DNA of 64,000 bases from an uncultured Alphaproteobacteria bacterium (GTDB lineage: Bacteria > Pseudomonadota > Alphaproteobacteria > Caulobacterales > Caulobacteraceae), in NCBI GenBank assembly GCA_903860975.1, contig CAIOSI010000051.1, positions 52,792 through 116,791 of the forward strand, given 5' to 3'. Position numbers and translations under genes: made by a program. Of this stretch, positions 47,663 through 56,953 are shown piece by piece (positions within the stretch are counted from its first letter, which is position 1; each line of letters starts with the position of its first letter). Below the pieces are notes generated by a model. The model made no database searches. It was not told where the DNA came from and saw only the letters and a list, made by a program, of their open reading frames with translations.

Positions 47663-48370
47663 CTAGCGAGCGATGAACAGATGGCGGCTTGGGCATAAGT
47701 CCGCCACCGGGCATTCCTCACATTTCGGGCGTCGCGCGACGCAGACGTAGCGGCCGTGAAGGATTAGCCAGTGATGCGCGCGGGTCTGAAGCGGGACAGG
47801 GACGATGGCCATTAACTGGGCTTCCACCTTGTCGGGCGTCTTGCCGTTGGCCAGACCCAGGCGTTGCGAAACCCGAAAAACGTGGGTGTCGACGGCGATA
47901 GCCGGCTCGACGCGCAGTTCGTTGAGCACGACAGAGGCTGTCTTGCGCCCGACGCCGGGAAGGGCCTGAAGGGCTTCGCGCGTTAAGGGGACTTCGCCGC
48001 CATACTGCTCCACCAATAGACGACTCATGGCGACGACGTTCTTGGCCTTGGAATTGTAGAGACCGATGGAGGAAATGAAGGGTTTGAGGCCATCTTCGCC
48101 GAGCGCCAGCATTTTCTGTGGCGTGTCGGCGACCTCGAAGAGCTTGGCGGTGGCCTTGTTGACCGAAACGTCGGTAGCCTGGGCCGACAATGCTACGGCG
48201 GTGACCAGCTCGAAGGGGCTGGCGTAGTCGAGTTCCGTTCGCGGATCGCTTTCCTGTTCTTCGAAGCGTCGAAAAATCTCAATGATCCGAGCCGCTTCGG
48301 CGTGGCTTAGGCGCTTGCTGCGGGGCGCGGACGTCTTGGCGGACTTATGGACTTTGAAGGGCGTGGTCAT
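47663..48370 (-). CDS. nth: Endonuclease III
   Basis: A 235-residue base-excision glycosylase/AP lyase for oxidised pyrimidines. The helix-hairpin-helix is LPGVGRKTASVVLNEL, the catalytic Lys lies in that segment and the Asp in AIAVDTHVFRVSQRLGL. The iron-sulfur loop near the C-terminus reads CVARRPKCEECPVADLC (C-x6-C-x2-C-x5-C). The N-terminus has a roughly 25-residue basic extension. It is separated by 57 bp from the adenosine kinase gene. Confidence 0.96.
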   Translation of the reverse strand: MTTPFKVHKSAKTSAPRSKRLSHAEAARIIEIFRRFEEQESDPRTELDYASPFELVTAVALSAQATDVSVNKATAKLFEVADTPQKMLALGEDGLKPFISSIGLYNSKAKNVVAMSRLLVEQYGGEVPLTREALQALPGVGRKTASVVLNELRVEPAIAVDTHVFRVSQRLGLANGKTPDKVEAQLMAIVPVPLQTRAHHWLILHGRYVCVARRPKCEECPVADLCPSRHLFIAR

Positions 48371-48438
48371 GGCACGCGCAAGATGGCCGCAGGAACCTCT
48401 TCCGCCAAGGCTGTTTCCCGGCTTATCTTCACCGACAA

Positions 48439-48912
48439 ATGGATGGCCAAACCTACATGGACGCGGTGATCACGCCGCACCGGTCGCTCTCGGAGCGCGG
48501 CTTTATTATCCTCATCGCTGTCGTGACGATCGCAAATTGCTTTTCAGCGGCCGTGTTCGTCTACATGGGCGCGATTCTCGTGCCATTCTTCCTTGGTATC
48601 GACGTCGTGGCGATCATCGTGGCCTTCATGGCCAGCTATCGCGCAGCGCGACAGGTGCAGCGCGTCACCATAACGGCGCGCGACGTGGTCGTGACCCACG
48701 AATCCCCCAATTGGCGCAAAGTCGTCTGGGAGAGTCCGACAGCATTCACCCGCGTTGCGGTGGAAGAAGAAGACGGCCGCAACGTTGGCCTGCGTCTGGC
48801 GCTCTCGGGCAAGAACGTAATGGTCGCCCAGGCGCTGTCGCCCCGCGAGCGTGGCGAGTTCGCTAAGGCGCTCGAAACCGCGATCTGGGAAGCCCGACGC
48901 GAGCGCGGCTAG
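48439..48912 (+). CDS. DUF2244 domain-containing membrane protein
   Basis: A 157-residue protein with two transmembrane helices (GFIILIAVVTIANCFSAAVFVYMGAILVPFFLGIDVVAIIVAFMASY). An N-terminal ITPHRSLSERGF and a C-terminal RVTITARDVVVTHESPN...WESPTAFTRVAVEEED domain match DUF2244, found next to cytochrome or envelope genes in alphaproteobacteria; its function is unknown. It is divergent from nth, and its stop overlaps the convergent gene's stop by 4 bp. Confidence 0.88.
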   Translation: MDGQTYMDAVITPHRSLSERGFIILIAVVTIANCFSAAVFVYMGAILVPFFLGIDVVAIIVAFMASYRAARQVQRVTITARDVVVTHESPNWRKVVWESPTAFTRVAVEEEDGRNVGLRLALSGKNVMVAQALSPRERGEFAKALETAIWEARRERG

Positions 48913-49772
48913 CTCGATTTTTCCACTGTGATTATCTGATCGAAAACCAGCGCCCACTTGCCGGCGCGGCGCTGCCAGATCCGCACGTAGTGGCCGCGGC
49001 CGGTATCCCAGCGGGCGTCGCCATAGGTCCAGGCAAGATCTCCCGCCGTAGAGGCGCTGCCGCCGATCGGTCCGAAGGCGATGATCTTCGCGCGCGTGGA
49101 GAGCTCGTGTTCGATGGTGTTGGGCGACGCTGCCGGACCTGCGGCGGAGCCTTGGACCCGCGCATCGGCGGACAGGGCAGCTTTGTAGGCACCGGCCACG
49201 TCGGATTTGGCGCGGACGGCCAGAGCGATTTCTGCTGAGCGTACCTGCTGCATGGCGGTGGCTGGCGCCAGTGGCCTCTTATCGCCCGGCGGCAAAACAA
49301 TCGGCGCAACGCCCTGGCCAGGAGCCATGGAGCCGTCCCCATCGATGCCGCCGTCGTAGATCCACTTCCAGCCGCCATCCTTCTGGCGAACCCAGACGGT
49401 GAAATAAAATATCCCCGCCGGCCCGCCGTTGACCGTCGCAGGACCCGTGGTGAAACCGAGGTCGCCGGAGCGAGCAAGGCCAGCGAAATTGGGCCACCAG
49501 TTTAGTAATGTTCCGCCATCCTGGGGCAGTTTGGGCGCAGGAAGCGCGCCGTACACGGCCCGCGCGAGCATCGGATCGGGCCGAAAGACGATCGCCTCGT
49601 CTGTCATGAATTCCAGAAAACTCGGCCCGACGCCAACGACGGCAGCACGGGCGGCAAAGGCGCGTTCGGCTAAGATTAATGGCGCGGGGTCGGCCGCCAT
49701 CCTGGTCGCCGCAGCCTTTGCGCCACCGGCCAAGAGGACAAAAGCCGTCAGCGCCACGATCATCTTTCGCAC
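48909..49772 (-). CDS. Exported protein with two SnoaL/DUF4440-like domains
   Basis: About 287 residues from the GTG at 49772, which has AAGGAG upstream (ATG 49763 is an alternative; the frame is open to 49829). The signal peptide is MIVALTAFVLLAGGAKAA. Two repeats resemble NTF2-like DUF4440 units: an N-terminal ERAFAARAAVVGVGPSFLEFMTDEAIVFRP ... TTGPA, and a C-terminal AEIALAVRAKSDVAGAYKAALSADARVQ ... AWTYGDARW ... GHYVRIWQRRAGKWALVFD. The W-R-x-W-ending strand is typical of the fold. No catalytic role can be assigned. Confidence 0.75.
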   Translation of the reverse strand: MRKMIVALTAFVLLAGGAKAAATRMAADPAPLILAERAFAARAAVVGVGPSFLEFMTDEAIVFRPDPMLARAVYGALPAPKLPQDGGTLLNWWPNFAGLARSGDLGFTTGPATVNGGPAGIFYFTVWVRQKDGGWKWIYDGGIDGDGSMAPGQGVAPIVLPPGDKRPLAPATAMQQVRSAEIALAVRAKSDVAGAYKAALSADARVQGSAAGPAASPNTIEHELSTRAKIIAFGPIGGSASTAGDLAWTYGDARWDTGRGHYVRIWQRRAGKWALVFDQIITVEKSS

Positions 49773-49913
49773 GGTCTTGAGCTCTCCTTGAGGTCCACGC
49801 GGTTTAACCTGAGCGCGCCCAACCGTCATCGGCGCTGGCGACGAACAGAGCTACGGTGGCCTGGGCGTCACAACGGGAGTTGCGCGCATCCAGCTTAGGG
49901 CGAAAATACCAGC

Positions 49914-50666
49914 ATGGTCTTCAATGACGACGAGATTGATCGTTATGCCCGCCACCTTGTCTTGCGCGAGGTCGGCGGACCCGGACAGCAGAAGCTGAAG
50001 GCCGCCCGGGTCGTCATCGTCGGGGCAGGAGGTCTGGGTTCGCCGGCGGCGCTGTATCTCGCCGCAGCTGGCGTCGGAAACTTGATCCTCGTCGACCCCG
50101 ATAACGTCGATAGGTCCAATCTGCAGAGGCAAGTCCTCTATGCCGAGTCAGATATCGGACGACCCAAGGCCGAGGCGGGCGCAGACCGGCTGGCAGACCT
50201 CAACCCGAACATCATTGTGGCGGCCTTCGCTCGCCCCTTCGAGCCGTCGATAGCAGATGAATTGTGTGCGGGCGCGGATCTGGTTTTGGATGGCACCGAC
50301 GATTTTGCGGTCCGCTATGAGGTGAACGCCGCCTGCGTTCGTCACGGCAAGCCTCTTGTGTCTGGCGCTATTGGCCGCTGGACAGGCCAGGTGGGCGTGT
50401 TCGGCCGACAGCCCTGCTATCGCTGCCTTGTGCCAGAAATTCCGCCCGACGCCGAGACGTGCGTGGCGGTTGGTGTTGTGGGCGCTCTGGCCGGGGTGAT
50501 TGGCTCGATGATGGCTTTAGAGGCTATCAAATTGATCGTTGGGGCAGGCGAGCCGCTTATCGGACGACTGCTGATCTACGACGCGCTGTCGGCCGAAACG
50601 CGGACCGTGCGCGTTGGGGCAGACCCCGAATGCCCGGTGTGCGGCAACGGTTCGTCACTCGTATAG
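49914..50666 (+). CDS. MoeB/ThiF-family sulfur-carrier adenylyltransferase
   Basis: A 250-residue E1-like enzyme that adenylates the C-terminal Gly-Gly of MoaD or ThiS. It begins IDRYARHLVLREVGGPGQQKL; the ATP loop is VVIVGAGGLGSPAALYLAAAGVG; VDRSNLQRQVLY and DGTDDFAVRYEVNAACV are conserved. Zinc Cys pairs are CYRC and CPVC, and a Cys in the crossover loop is in ETCVAVG. No rhodanese domain is fused. Nothing nearby decides between molybdopterin and thiamine pathways. Its 3' end overlaps the convergent pabB by 12 bp. Confidence 0.93.
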   Translation: MVFNDDEIDRYARHLVLREVGGPGQQKLKAARVVIVGAGGLGSPAALYLAAAGVGNLILVDPDNVDRSNLQRQVLYAESDIGRPKAEAGADRLADLNPNIIVAAFARPFEPSIADELCAGADLVLDGTDDFAVRYEVNAACVRHGKPLVSGAIGRWTGQVGVFGRQPCYRCLVPEIPPDAETCVAVGVVGALAGVIGSMMALEAIKLIVGAGEPLIGRLLIYDALSAETRTVRVGADPECPVCGNGSSLV

Positions 50667-52496
50667 AGCTTCGACCAGGCGCGCCGGCCTCAGGCCGTGG
50701 AGACTGTTGCCGAGAAACCAGCGCGCTTCACCTCGTAGTTCGTCGGGATCGATGTCGACCTCTATCGCTTGGTTGGAGGCGATCAGCTCTGCTCGAAGGA
50801 CGCCGGGCAGGGCACCGGCGCTCAACGGGGGGGTGACCAAGCGGCCACCCTTCTCCAGGAAGATGCTATTGCGACAAGCGTCAGCACAGGCGTCGTCGCG
50901 ATTGAGCAGAACGGCCTCATCGAGCCCTCTGGCGACGGCGGCTGAGAAGGCCTCCTCGTAGGTGGCCCTCTGGGTGGTTTTGTGGCGCAGAAACGGATCG
51001 CCCGGATCCAGCCTGGCGGCGGCAAATCCCATCTTCAAGGTCTCTCGGGAGGGGGGGCTGATGAACTCTGCGGAGAGCGCGATCGCGCCGTCCCGCGATA
51101 GGACGATCCGCACTCGCCGATCGCCTTGCAGCCAGCTTTCCGCCTCAAGATCCAGCGTTGCTTTTGTCGCCTCCCAGGAAAAGGGAAAGCGGAGTTTGTG
51201 AGCCGACGCCGCGAGCCGATCGAGGTGGTCGCTGAGCCGAATGAACCCCTCCACCGCCGACCACCGGAATGTCTCGATGAGCCCGTAGTCAGCCGCGAGA
51301 TTGCAGAGAACCCGGGCTTTCAGCAACGCCTCGTCATATTCAGCGTCGGGATCGGAATCAGCGACGATGCCGCCGCCTACACCATACCGGCCGGCACCAT
51401 CGGCGCAGATCGCCGCGGTGCGGATGGCCACGTTGAAGCTCATGTCGCCGCCGGGTCGAATGACGCCGATCGCGCCCGTGTAGACGCCACGCTGTGCGGC
51501 TTCGAGATCGGCGATAATCTCGCCCGCGCGGATCTTTGGCGCGCCGACGATCGAACCACACGGGAAGAGTGCCGCCATCCGCTCGCGCAAGCTGGTGTCG
51601 GAGCGTAGCTGTGCCGTGACGGTCGAAGTCAGGGCGTGGAAGGTCGGGTAGGTCTCGACGGTGAAGAGCGCCGGGGTGCGCACCGAGCCCTTGACGCTGA
51701 TGCGCGACAGATCGTTGCGCAGCAGGTCGACGATCATAAGATTTTCGGCCATCTCCTTCGGGTCGGCCTTCAGTCGCGCGCGGATGGCAGCGTCGGCGCC
51801 AGGGTCGGTCAGACGCGGCGCGGTGCCCTTCATCGGCCGGGTTGTCGCCTCCCCGTCGAAGGCTTCCACGAAAAGCTCTGGAGATACCGAAAGGATTGTC
51901 TGCTCGCCCAAGGCGATCAGGGCCCCATGCGCCACGGGCTGGCGGACCCGCAATGCGCCGTAGAGCGCCAGAGGCGAGCCCTCGAGTTGGAACTGCATCG
52001 GGAAGCTCAGGTTGACCTGATAAACATCGCCCGCCCGGATTAAGCCCAGCACCTGGCCAACCTTAGCCACATGCTCGGCCCGGTCGTGGCCGGCGCGGAG
52101 TCCTTTGATGGGCGGCGGCGGTCCGAGGTCGGCGAAGGCTGCGTCGAGTGTCTGGGCCGAGATTGCCCGGGGCCGCTCAAACAGGCCGAACCAGAGGAGC
52201 GGTCCGTCTTTGCCGACAGGGGTCCAAGCGGCCATCGCGGGCTCAAGTGCGTAACAGAGTTCATAGGCCAAGAAGCCCGCAGCATGCAGACCCTTGGCCA
52301 AGCCGGCCTCAAGCCTGTCGAAGGCGTCATTGAGGTCCTCAGCCCGATCGCAGCGGATGATTGCGGTCGGATCAACATAGAGCTGGGCCGCCGCCGCGCG
52401 GTTTAATCGGTCCTCGAGCAGGACAAAGGGCGAGGCCAGCTTGGCCATCGCGATCGTTTCGGTCTCGCCGTTCTCTGCCCGATCTTCGCCGTCCAT
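50655..52496 (-). CDS. pabB: Aminodeoxychorismate synthase component I fused to aminodeoxychorismate lyase (PabB-PabC)
   Basis: A 613-residue fusion. The first two thirds are an anthranilate synthase/PabB-type chorismate enzyme: AGDVYQVNLSFPM, SVSPELFVE, RPMKGTAPR, ENLMIVDLLRNDLSRI, ALFPCGSIVGAPKIRAGEII and RGVYTGAIGVI. The last third is a class IV PLP aminotransferase/lyase: GFIRLSDHLDRL, HKTTQRATYEEAFSAA, DEAVLLNRDDACADACRNSIFLEKGGRLVTPPLSAGALPGVLR. Together they convert chorismate to p-aminobenzoate for folate, given a glutaminase (PabA) from elsewhere. The start at 52496 may instead be the ATG at 52448. Confidence 0.93.
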   Translation of the reverse strand: MDGEDRAENGETETIAMAKLASPFVLLEDRLNRAAAAQLYVDPTAIIRCDRAEDLNDAFDRLEAGLAKGLHAAGFLAYELCYALEPAMAAWTPVGKDGPLLWFGLFERPRAISAQTLDAAFADLGPPPPIKGLRAGHDRAEHVAKVGQVLGLIRAGDVYQVNLSFPMQFQLEGSPLALYGALRVRQPVAHGALIALGEQTILSVSPELFVEAFDGEATTRPMKGTAPRLTDPGADAAIRARLKADPKEMAENLMIVDLLRNDLSRISVKGSVRTPALFTVETYPTFHALTSTVTAQLRSDTSLRERMAALFPCGSIVGAPKIRAGEIIADLEAAQRGVYTGAIGVIRPGGDMSFNVAIRTAAICADGAGRYGVGGGIVADSDPDAEYDEALLKARVLCNLAADYGLIETFRWSAVEGFIRLSDHLDRLAASAHKLRFPFSWEATKATLDLEAESWLQGDRRVRIVLSRDGAIALSAEFISPPSRETLKMGFAAARLDPGDPFLRHKTTQRATYEEAFSAAVARGLDEAVLLNRDDACADACRNSIFLEKGGRLVTPPLSAGALPGVLRAELIASNQAIEVDIDPDELRGEARWFLGNSLHGLRPARLVEALYE

Positions 52497-52501
52497 GACG
52501 G

Positions 52502-53488
52502 CTACATCATCGACGGGATCACCCTGTCCGGCGGTTTGTGACCGTCCATCCAGGTTCGGATGTTGATGATGACCTTCTCGCCCATGCCGATACGGCCCTC
52601 GATGGTGGCCGAGCCCAGGTGGGGCAACAAGACCGCGTTTGGCAGCCCAAGCAGCTTCGGATTGATCTTGGGCTCGAACTCAAAGACGTCGAGGCCCGCG
52701 CCAGCGATGGCGCCCGCCCTCAGCAGCTCAGCCAGCGCGGTCTCGTCGATGATCTCACCGCGTGCGGTGTTGATCAGGATGGATGTCGGTTGCATCAGCT
52801 TCATTCTGCGGGCCGACAGGAGGTGATAAGTGGCCGGCGTGTGAGGTGAATGGACCGAGACAATGTCCATCCGCGCCAACATCTGGTCGAGGCTTTCCCA
52901 GTAGGTCGCCTCAAGCTCCTCGGCGATACGCGGGCTGACTGGTTTGCGATTGTGGTAGTGGATCTGCAACCCGAACGCCCTGGCGCGCCGGGCCACGGCC
53001 TGGCCAATACGGCCCATGCCGATGATCCCCAGCCGTTTTCCGGTAATCCGATGGCCCATCATCCAGGTGGGGGTCCAACCGGTAAAGCCGCCAGCCTGGG
53101 TGACGTTGGCACCTTCCACGATCCGGCGCGCGACGGCCATGATAAGGGCCATGGTCAAATCGGCCGTGTCTTCGGTCAGTACGCCAGGGGTGTTGGTGAC
53201 CGTGATCCCCTTTAGGTTGGCGGCGGCCACGTCAATGTGATCGACGCCCGCCCCAAAGTTGGCGATCAACTTGAGCTTGGGTCCGGCCCTTTCCAACAAG
53301 GCAGCATCGATCTTGTCGGTGATCGTGGGGGCAAGCACATCGGCACGCGCCACCGCATCAGATAGCTGGGCGCGCGACATAGGCTCGTCGGTCAGATTGA
53401 GCTCCGTGTCGAACAGTTCGCGCATGCGCGTCTCCACCGGATCGGGGAGTTTTCGTGTGACGATAACTTTCGGCTTGCGGGCGGCCAT
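52502..53488 (-). CDS. D-isomer specific 2-hydroxyacid dehydrogenase (glyoxylate reductase-like)
   Basis: A 328-residue NAD(P)-dependent dehydrogenase. KLKLIANFGAGVDHIDVAAA precedes the substrate Arg region; the Rossmann motif is GKRLGIIGMGRIGQAVARRARAFG; the catalytic Arg is in INTARGEIIDE, the Glu in DVFEFEP and the His in LLPHLGSAT. NRKPVSPR after the Rossmann fold suggests NADP preference. This resembles GyaR/GhrB-type glyoxylate-hydroxypyruvate reductases. It is 5 bp before pabB on the same strand, so they may be co-transcribed. Confidence 0.93.
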   Translation of the reverse strand: MAARKPKVIVTRKLPDPVETRMRELFDTELNLTDEPMSRAQLSDAVARADVLAPTITDKIDAALLERAGPKLKLIANFGAGVDHIDVAAANLKGITVTNTPGVLTEDTADLTMALIMAVARRIVEGANVTQAGGFTGWTPTWMMGHRITGKRLGIIGMGRIGQAVARRARAFGLQIHYHNRKPVSPRIAEELEATYWESLDQMLARMDIVSVHSPHTPATYHLLSARRMKLMQPTSILINTARGEIIDETALAELLRAGAIAGAGLDVFEFEPKINPKLLGLPNAVLLPHLGSATIEGRIGMGEKVIINIRTWMDGHKPPDRVIPSMM

Positions 53489-53607
53489 GTGTGACTTGAA
53501 ATTGGGGGTCGTGAAGGGGGCGCGTTTCCGAACGCCGCTTCACCGGCGCCTCGTGTTGTTAGAACCTCTAGCAAAGGCGCTCTTGACGGCCAAGCGAGGC
53601 GCAACAA

Positions 53608-54150
53608 TTGGTTAAAGTGAAAAGTGGTTTGCTGAAAAGGACAGCGCTCGGTCTGCTGGCCGCGGTAAGCACCATTGGACTTGCTCAGGCCGCATCCAAG
53701 ACCGAGGAGCGCCAGACGCCCTCAGGCATGCCTGTGCCTCGCTATGTCTCGCTGAAATTCGACAAGGTCAACGCGCGCGCTGGTCCTGGGGATGATCACA
53801 AGCTGCTGTTTGTCTATCGTGTCCGGGGGCTGCCACTGCAGGTGATCGCCGAGACCAGTGAATGGCGCCGCGTCTGCGACCCTGAAGGGACGCTCGCCTG
53901 GGTTCACAAACGAGTGACCGACGGCCGACGCACGACGATGAACCTGTCGGCGCAGCCGGTTCCGCTGCTGAAACGCCCAAAGGACGGATTCAAGCCGGCG
54001 GCTTATCTGAACTCCCATTCGTTGGCGAATTTAGACCGCTGCGAGAAGGGCTGGTGCAAGGTAAAGGCCGATCATGCCTCGGGCTGGGTGCGTGAAGGAA
54101 CACTTTGGGGCACGACGGACGGACCACAATGCCGTCAGGGCGGGTCTTAA
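53608..54150 (+). CDS. SH3-like domain exported protein
   Basis: About 180 residues from a TTG at 53608 (GTG at 53617 possible). The signal peptide is KRTALGLLAAVSTIGLAQA. Two bacterial SH3 repeats follow: PRYVSLKFDKVNARAGPGDDHKLLFVYRVRGLPLQVIAETSEWRRVCDPEGTLAWVHK, then a degenerate second with LKRPKDGFKPAAYLNSHSLANLDRCEKGWCKVKADHASGWV. Such proteins act in the periplasm and may bind peptidoglycan. It is divergent from the hydroxyacid dehydrogenase gene and precedes fabA. Confidence 0.9.
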   Translation: MVKVKSGLLKRTALGLLAAVSTIGLAQAASKTEERQTPSGMPVPRYVSLKFDKVNARAGPGDDHKLLFVYRVRGLPLQVIAETSEWRRVCDPEGTLAWVHKRVTDGRRTTMNLSAQPVPLLKRPKDGFKPAAYLNSHSLANLDRCEKGWCKVKADHASGWVREGTLWGTTDGPQCRQGGS

Positions 54151-54214
54151 GCGCGCCATTGAGCGCACGGTGCGGCTCTGCTAGGGCCAGCCCCTTGAGG
54201 ATACGGAACGACAA

Positions 54215-54730
54215 ATGACGAACGTCAAGGCGAAGGATCACTACAGCTTCGAAGAGCTCATGACCTGCGCGCGCGGTGAAATGTATGGGCCGGGCAACGC
54301 CCAGCTTCCGGCGCCACCGATGCTGCTGTTCGACCGCATTACTAAAATCAGCGACACGGGCGGCGCGAACGGCCTTGGCTATATCGAGGCTGAATTCGAC
54401 ATCCATCCAAACCTCTGGTTCTTCGAGTGTCACTTCCTGGGCGATCCCGTGATGCCGGGCAGCCTGGGACTGGACGCGCTCTGGCAGCTGGTCGGCTTCT
54501 ATCTCGGCTGGATCGGCGGCAAGGGCCGCGGGCGCGCATTGGGCTGCGGTGAGGTGAAATTCGGGGGCGAAGTCACGCCGGACATAAAAAAAGTGACCTA
54601 CAAGGTCGATATGAAGCGCGTCATTAATCGACGTCTTGTGATGGGTATCGGCGACGGGGTTTTGGAAGCCGATGGAACCCCCATTTATTGGACGCAGGAT
54701 CTTCGCGTCGGTCTCTACCAGCGGCCTTGA
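54215..54730 (+). CDS. fabA: 3-hydroxydecanoyl-ACP dehydratase/isomerase FabA
   Basis: A 171-residue hotdog-fold enzyme that dehydrates 3-hydroxydecanoyl-ACP and isomerises it to the cis-3 form, starting unsaturated fatty-acid synthesis. The catalytic His is in [25 protein letters not shown], whose Asp is in [39 protein letters not shown] is typical. fabB follows 24 bp downstream, then fabI: the fabA-fabB pair is the classical anaerobic unsaturated route. Confidence 0.97.
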   Translation: MTNVKAKDHYSFEELMTCARGEMYGPGNAQLPAPPMLLFDRITKISDTGGANGLGYIEAEFDIHPNLWFFECHFLGDPVMPGSLGLDALWQLVGFYLGWIGGKGRGRALGCGEVKFGGEVTPDIKKVTYKVDMKRVINRRLVMGIGDGVLEADGTPIYWTQDLRVGLYQRP

Positions 54731-54754
54731 AAGCCGCGCATTCGGAAGGAAATC

Positions 54755-55966
54755 ATGCGCCGCGTCGTCGTCACCGGGCTGGGTGTCGTCTCCTCGATCG
54801 GCAATAACGCCAACGAGGTGCTGGCTTCCCTGCGTGAGGCTAAATCAGGCGTCGTTGCTGCGCCGGAATACGCAGAGCTCGGATTCCGCTGCCACGTGCA
54901 CGCCCCGCCGCAAATCGACTGGGAAGCCATGGTCGACCGTCGCGCCGCGCGGTTTCTGGCCCAGGGCACGGCTTTTGGTCACATCGCAATGGAGCAGGCG
55001 ATCGCCGACTCCGGTCTGGAAGACAGAGAGGTCTCCAACGAGCGCACTGGATTGGTGGTTGGCTCTGGCGGGCCCTCGACGCGGGCTATTGTCGAGGCTG
55101 CAGAGATCACCCGAACCAAGGGCCCCAAGCGCGTAGGTCCGTTTGCGGTGCCCAAGGCGATGAGCTCAGGTGCCTCAGCGGTTCTAGCCACATGGTTCAA
55201 GATCAAGGGCTTGAACTTCTCGATTTCGTCGGCCTGCGCCACCTCGGCCCATTGCATCGGGGTCGGCTACGAGCAAATTCTGATGGGCAAGCAAGACGTG
55301 GTCTTTGCTGGCGGCCTCGAGGAGTTGGACTGGACGCTCAGCGTCATGTTCGACGCCATGGGCGCGATGAGCTCCAACTTCAACGCAACCCCGGCCGTGG
55401 CGAGCCGTGCCTATGACGTCAATCGTGATGGCTTCGTGATCGCGGGCGGCGGCGGGATCGTGGTGCTGGAAGAGTATGAACACGCCAAGGCCCGAGGCGC
55501 GAAGATTTACGGCGAGATCGTTGGATACGCCGCCAACTCCGACGGATTTGACATGGTCGCCCCGTCCGGTGAGGGCGCTGTGCGCTGTATGAAGCTCGCG
55601 ATGTCGACGATCGGCGGGCGGACAATCGATTACCTCAACCCGCACGGCACCTCGACGCCTGTGGGCGACAGTCGCGAGATGGGGGCTGTGCGGGAGGTCT
55701 TCGGAACCAAACCGCCGCTGATTTCTTCCACCAAATCTCTGACTGGCCACAGCCTGGGTGCAGCGGGTGCGCAGGAGGCGATCTACTGCCTGCTGATGCT
55801 CAATAACGGCTTTGCGGCCAAGAGCGCCAATATCGAGACCCTCGACCCAGAGTTCGCGGATCTGCCGATCCTGCTGGAACGCTCGGACAAGCCACTCGAG
55901 ACGGTAATGTCCAACAGCTTTGGCTTTGGCGGCACCAACGGCTGCCTGGTGATGGCGAGGGTATAA
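54755..55966 (+). CDS. fabB: 3-oxoacyl-ACP synthase I FabB
   Basis: A 403-residue condensing enzyme (KAS I) that elongates cis-3-decenoyl-ACP. The catalytic Cys is in [15 protein letters not shown], with His in [14 protein letters not shown] and [15 protein letters not shown]. It ends [13 protein letters not shown], the nucleotide-free C-terminal signature. AAGGAAA precedes the ATG. It is co-directional with fabA and fabI. Confidence 0.98.
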   Translation: MRRVVVTGLGVVSSIGNNANEVLASLREAKSGVVAAPEYAELGFRCHVHAPPQIDWEAMVDRRAARFLAQGTAFGHIAMEQAIADSGLEDREVSNERTGLVVGSGGPSTRAIVEAAEITRTKGPKRVGPFAVPKAMSSGASAVLATWFKIKGLNFSISSACATSAHCIGVGYEQILMGKQDVVFAGGLEELDWTLSVMFDAMGAMSSNFNATPAVASRAYDVNRDGFVIAGGGGIVVLEEYEHAKARGAKIYGEIVGYAANSDGFDMVAPSGEGAVRCMKLAMSTIGGRTIDYLNPHGTSTPVGDSREMGAVREVFGTKPPLISSTKSLTGHSLGAAGAQEAIYCLLMLNNGFAAKSANIETLDPEFADLPILLERSDKPLETVMSNSFGFGGTNGCLVMARV

Positions 55967-56130
55967 CGCCGCGATGCGCTTCAAGGCGGGCTGCCTGACT
56001 TAGGCGATGGAGCTTGCGCCGTATCCGTGCCGTGCACCGATCTGCGACCTCCTTACGGGGAGGATCTAGCTTGCCCTGAGGGCTTGCGGCGGCCACAAAC
56101 CGCCTCGAGACCAAACATCGGAGAAGCCAC

Positions 56131-56949
56131 GTGGCCGACGACTATCAAATGCCCAAGGGCGAGCTCATGGCCGGCAAGCGCGGGATCGTTACCGGTGTCG
56201 CCAACCATCAATCCATCGCTTGGGGCATCGCCTGCCAGCTGGCCGCACAGGGCGCAGAGATGGCCTTCCTCCACCTGCCCGGCATGGAGCGGCGAGTGCA
56301 GCCCCTTGCCGAGAGTATTGGTGTCAAGGTCGTGGCGCCCATGGACGTCACGGACGATGCTTCCGTGGATGCGGCGTTCAGCAGCGTGAAACAGGCCTTC
56401 GAAACTATCGATTTCTTTGTTCACGCCATTGCCTTTGCAAATCGCGACGAACTGAAAGGCTCCTTCGTCGACAACACCACCCGCCAAGGCTTCCTGCGAG
56501 CGATGGATATCTCGGCCTTCAGCTTTGTGGACTGCGCCCGGCGCGCGGCGGCGATGATGCCCGAGACCGGTGGCTCGATCATCACGCTCACCTATATGGG
56601 CTCTGAGCGAGCGATCCCGAACTACAACACCATGGGCGTCGCAAAAGCGGCGTTGGAGGCGGCATCGCGCTATGCCGCCCGAGACCTGGGACCGAAGGGA
56701 ATTCGCGTTAATGCGTTGTCGCCCGGGGCGATGAAAACCCTTTCTCTGGCCGGGATCTCCGGGGGTCGGGCTATGTTGGCGAAGGGCCGCGGCCTTTCGG
56801 CAATGAAAGCCGATACCTCCATGGAGGGTGTCGCCGGAGCGGCGCTTTGGCTGCTGTCGGACCTTGGCAAGTCGACGACGGGTGAGCTCGTGCACGTCGA
56901 TGCCGGCTTCCACATCATGGGATTCACCGAGGATGAGGAAGAGGCCTGA
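56131..56949 (+). CDS. fabI: Enoyl-ACP reductase FabI
   Basis: A 272-residue NADH-dependent short-chain reductase finishing each elongation round. It starts with GTG (MADDYQMPKGELMAGKRGIVTG). The cofactor loop is GVANHQSIAWGIA, the catalytic Tyr-x6-Lys is in YNTMGVAKAALE, and FVHAIAFANRDELKGSF and GAMKTLSLAGI are FabI signatures. It lies 164 bp after fabB. The UbiH-like gene follows 4 bp downstream. Confidence 0.97.
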   Translation: MADDYQMPKGELMAGKRGIVTGVANHQSIAWGIACQLAAQGAEMAFLHLPGMERRVQPLAESIGVKVVAPMDVTDDASVDAAFSSVKQAFETIDFFVHAIAFANRDELKGSFVDNTTRQGFLRAMDISAFSFVDCARRAAAMMPETGGSIITLTYMGSERAIPNYNTMGVAKAALEAASRYAARDLGPKGIRVNALSPGAMKTLSLAGISGGRAMLAKGRGLSAMKADTSMEGVAGAALWLLSDLGKSTTGELVHVDAGFHIMGFTEDEEEA

Positions 56950-56953
56950 GCCG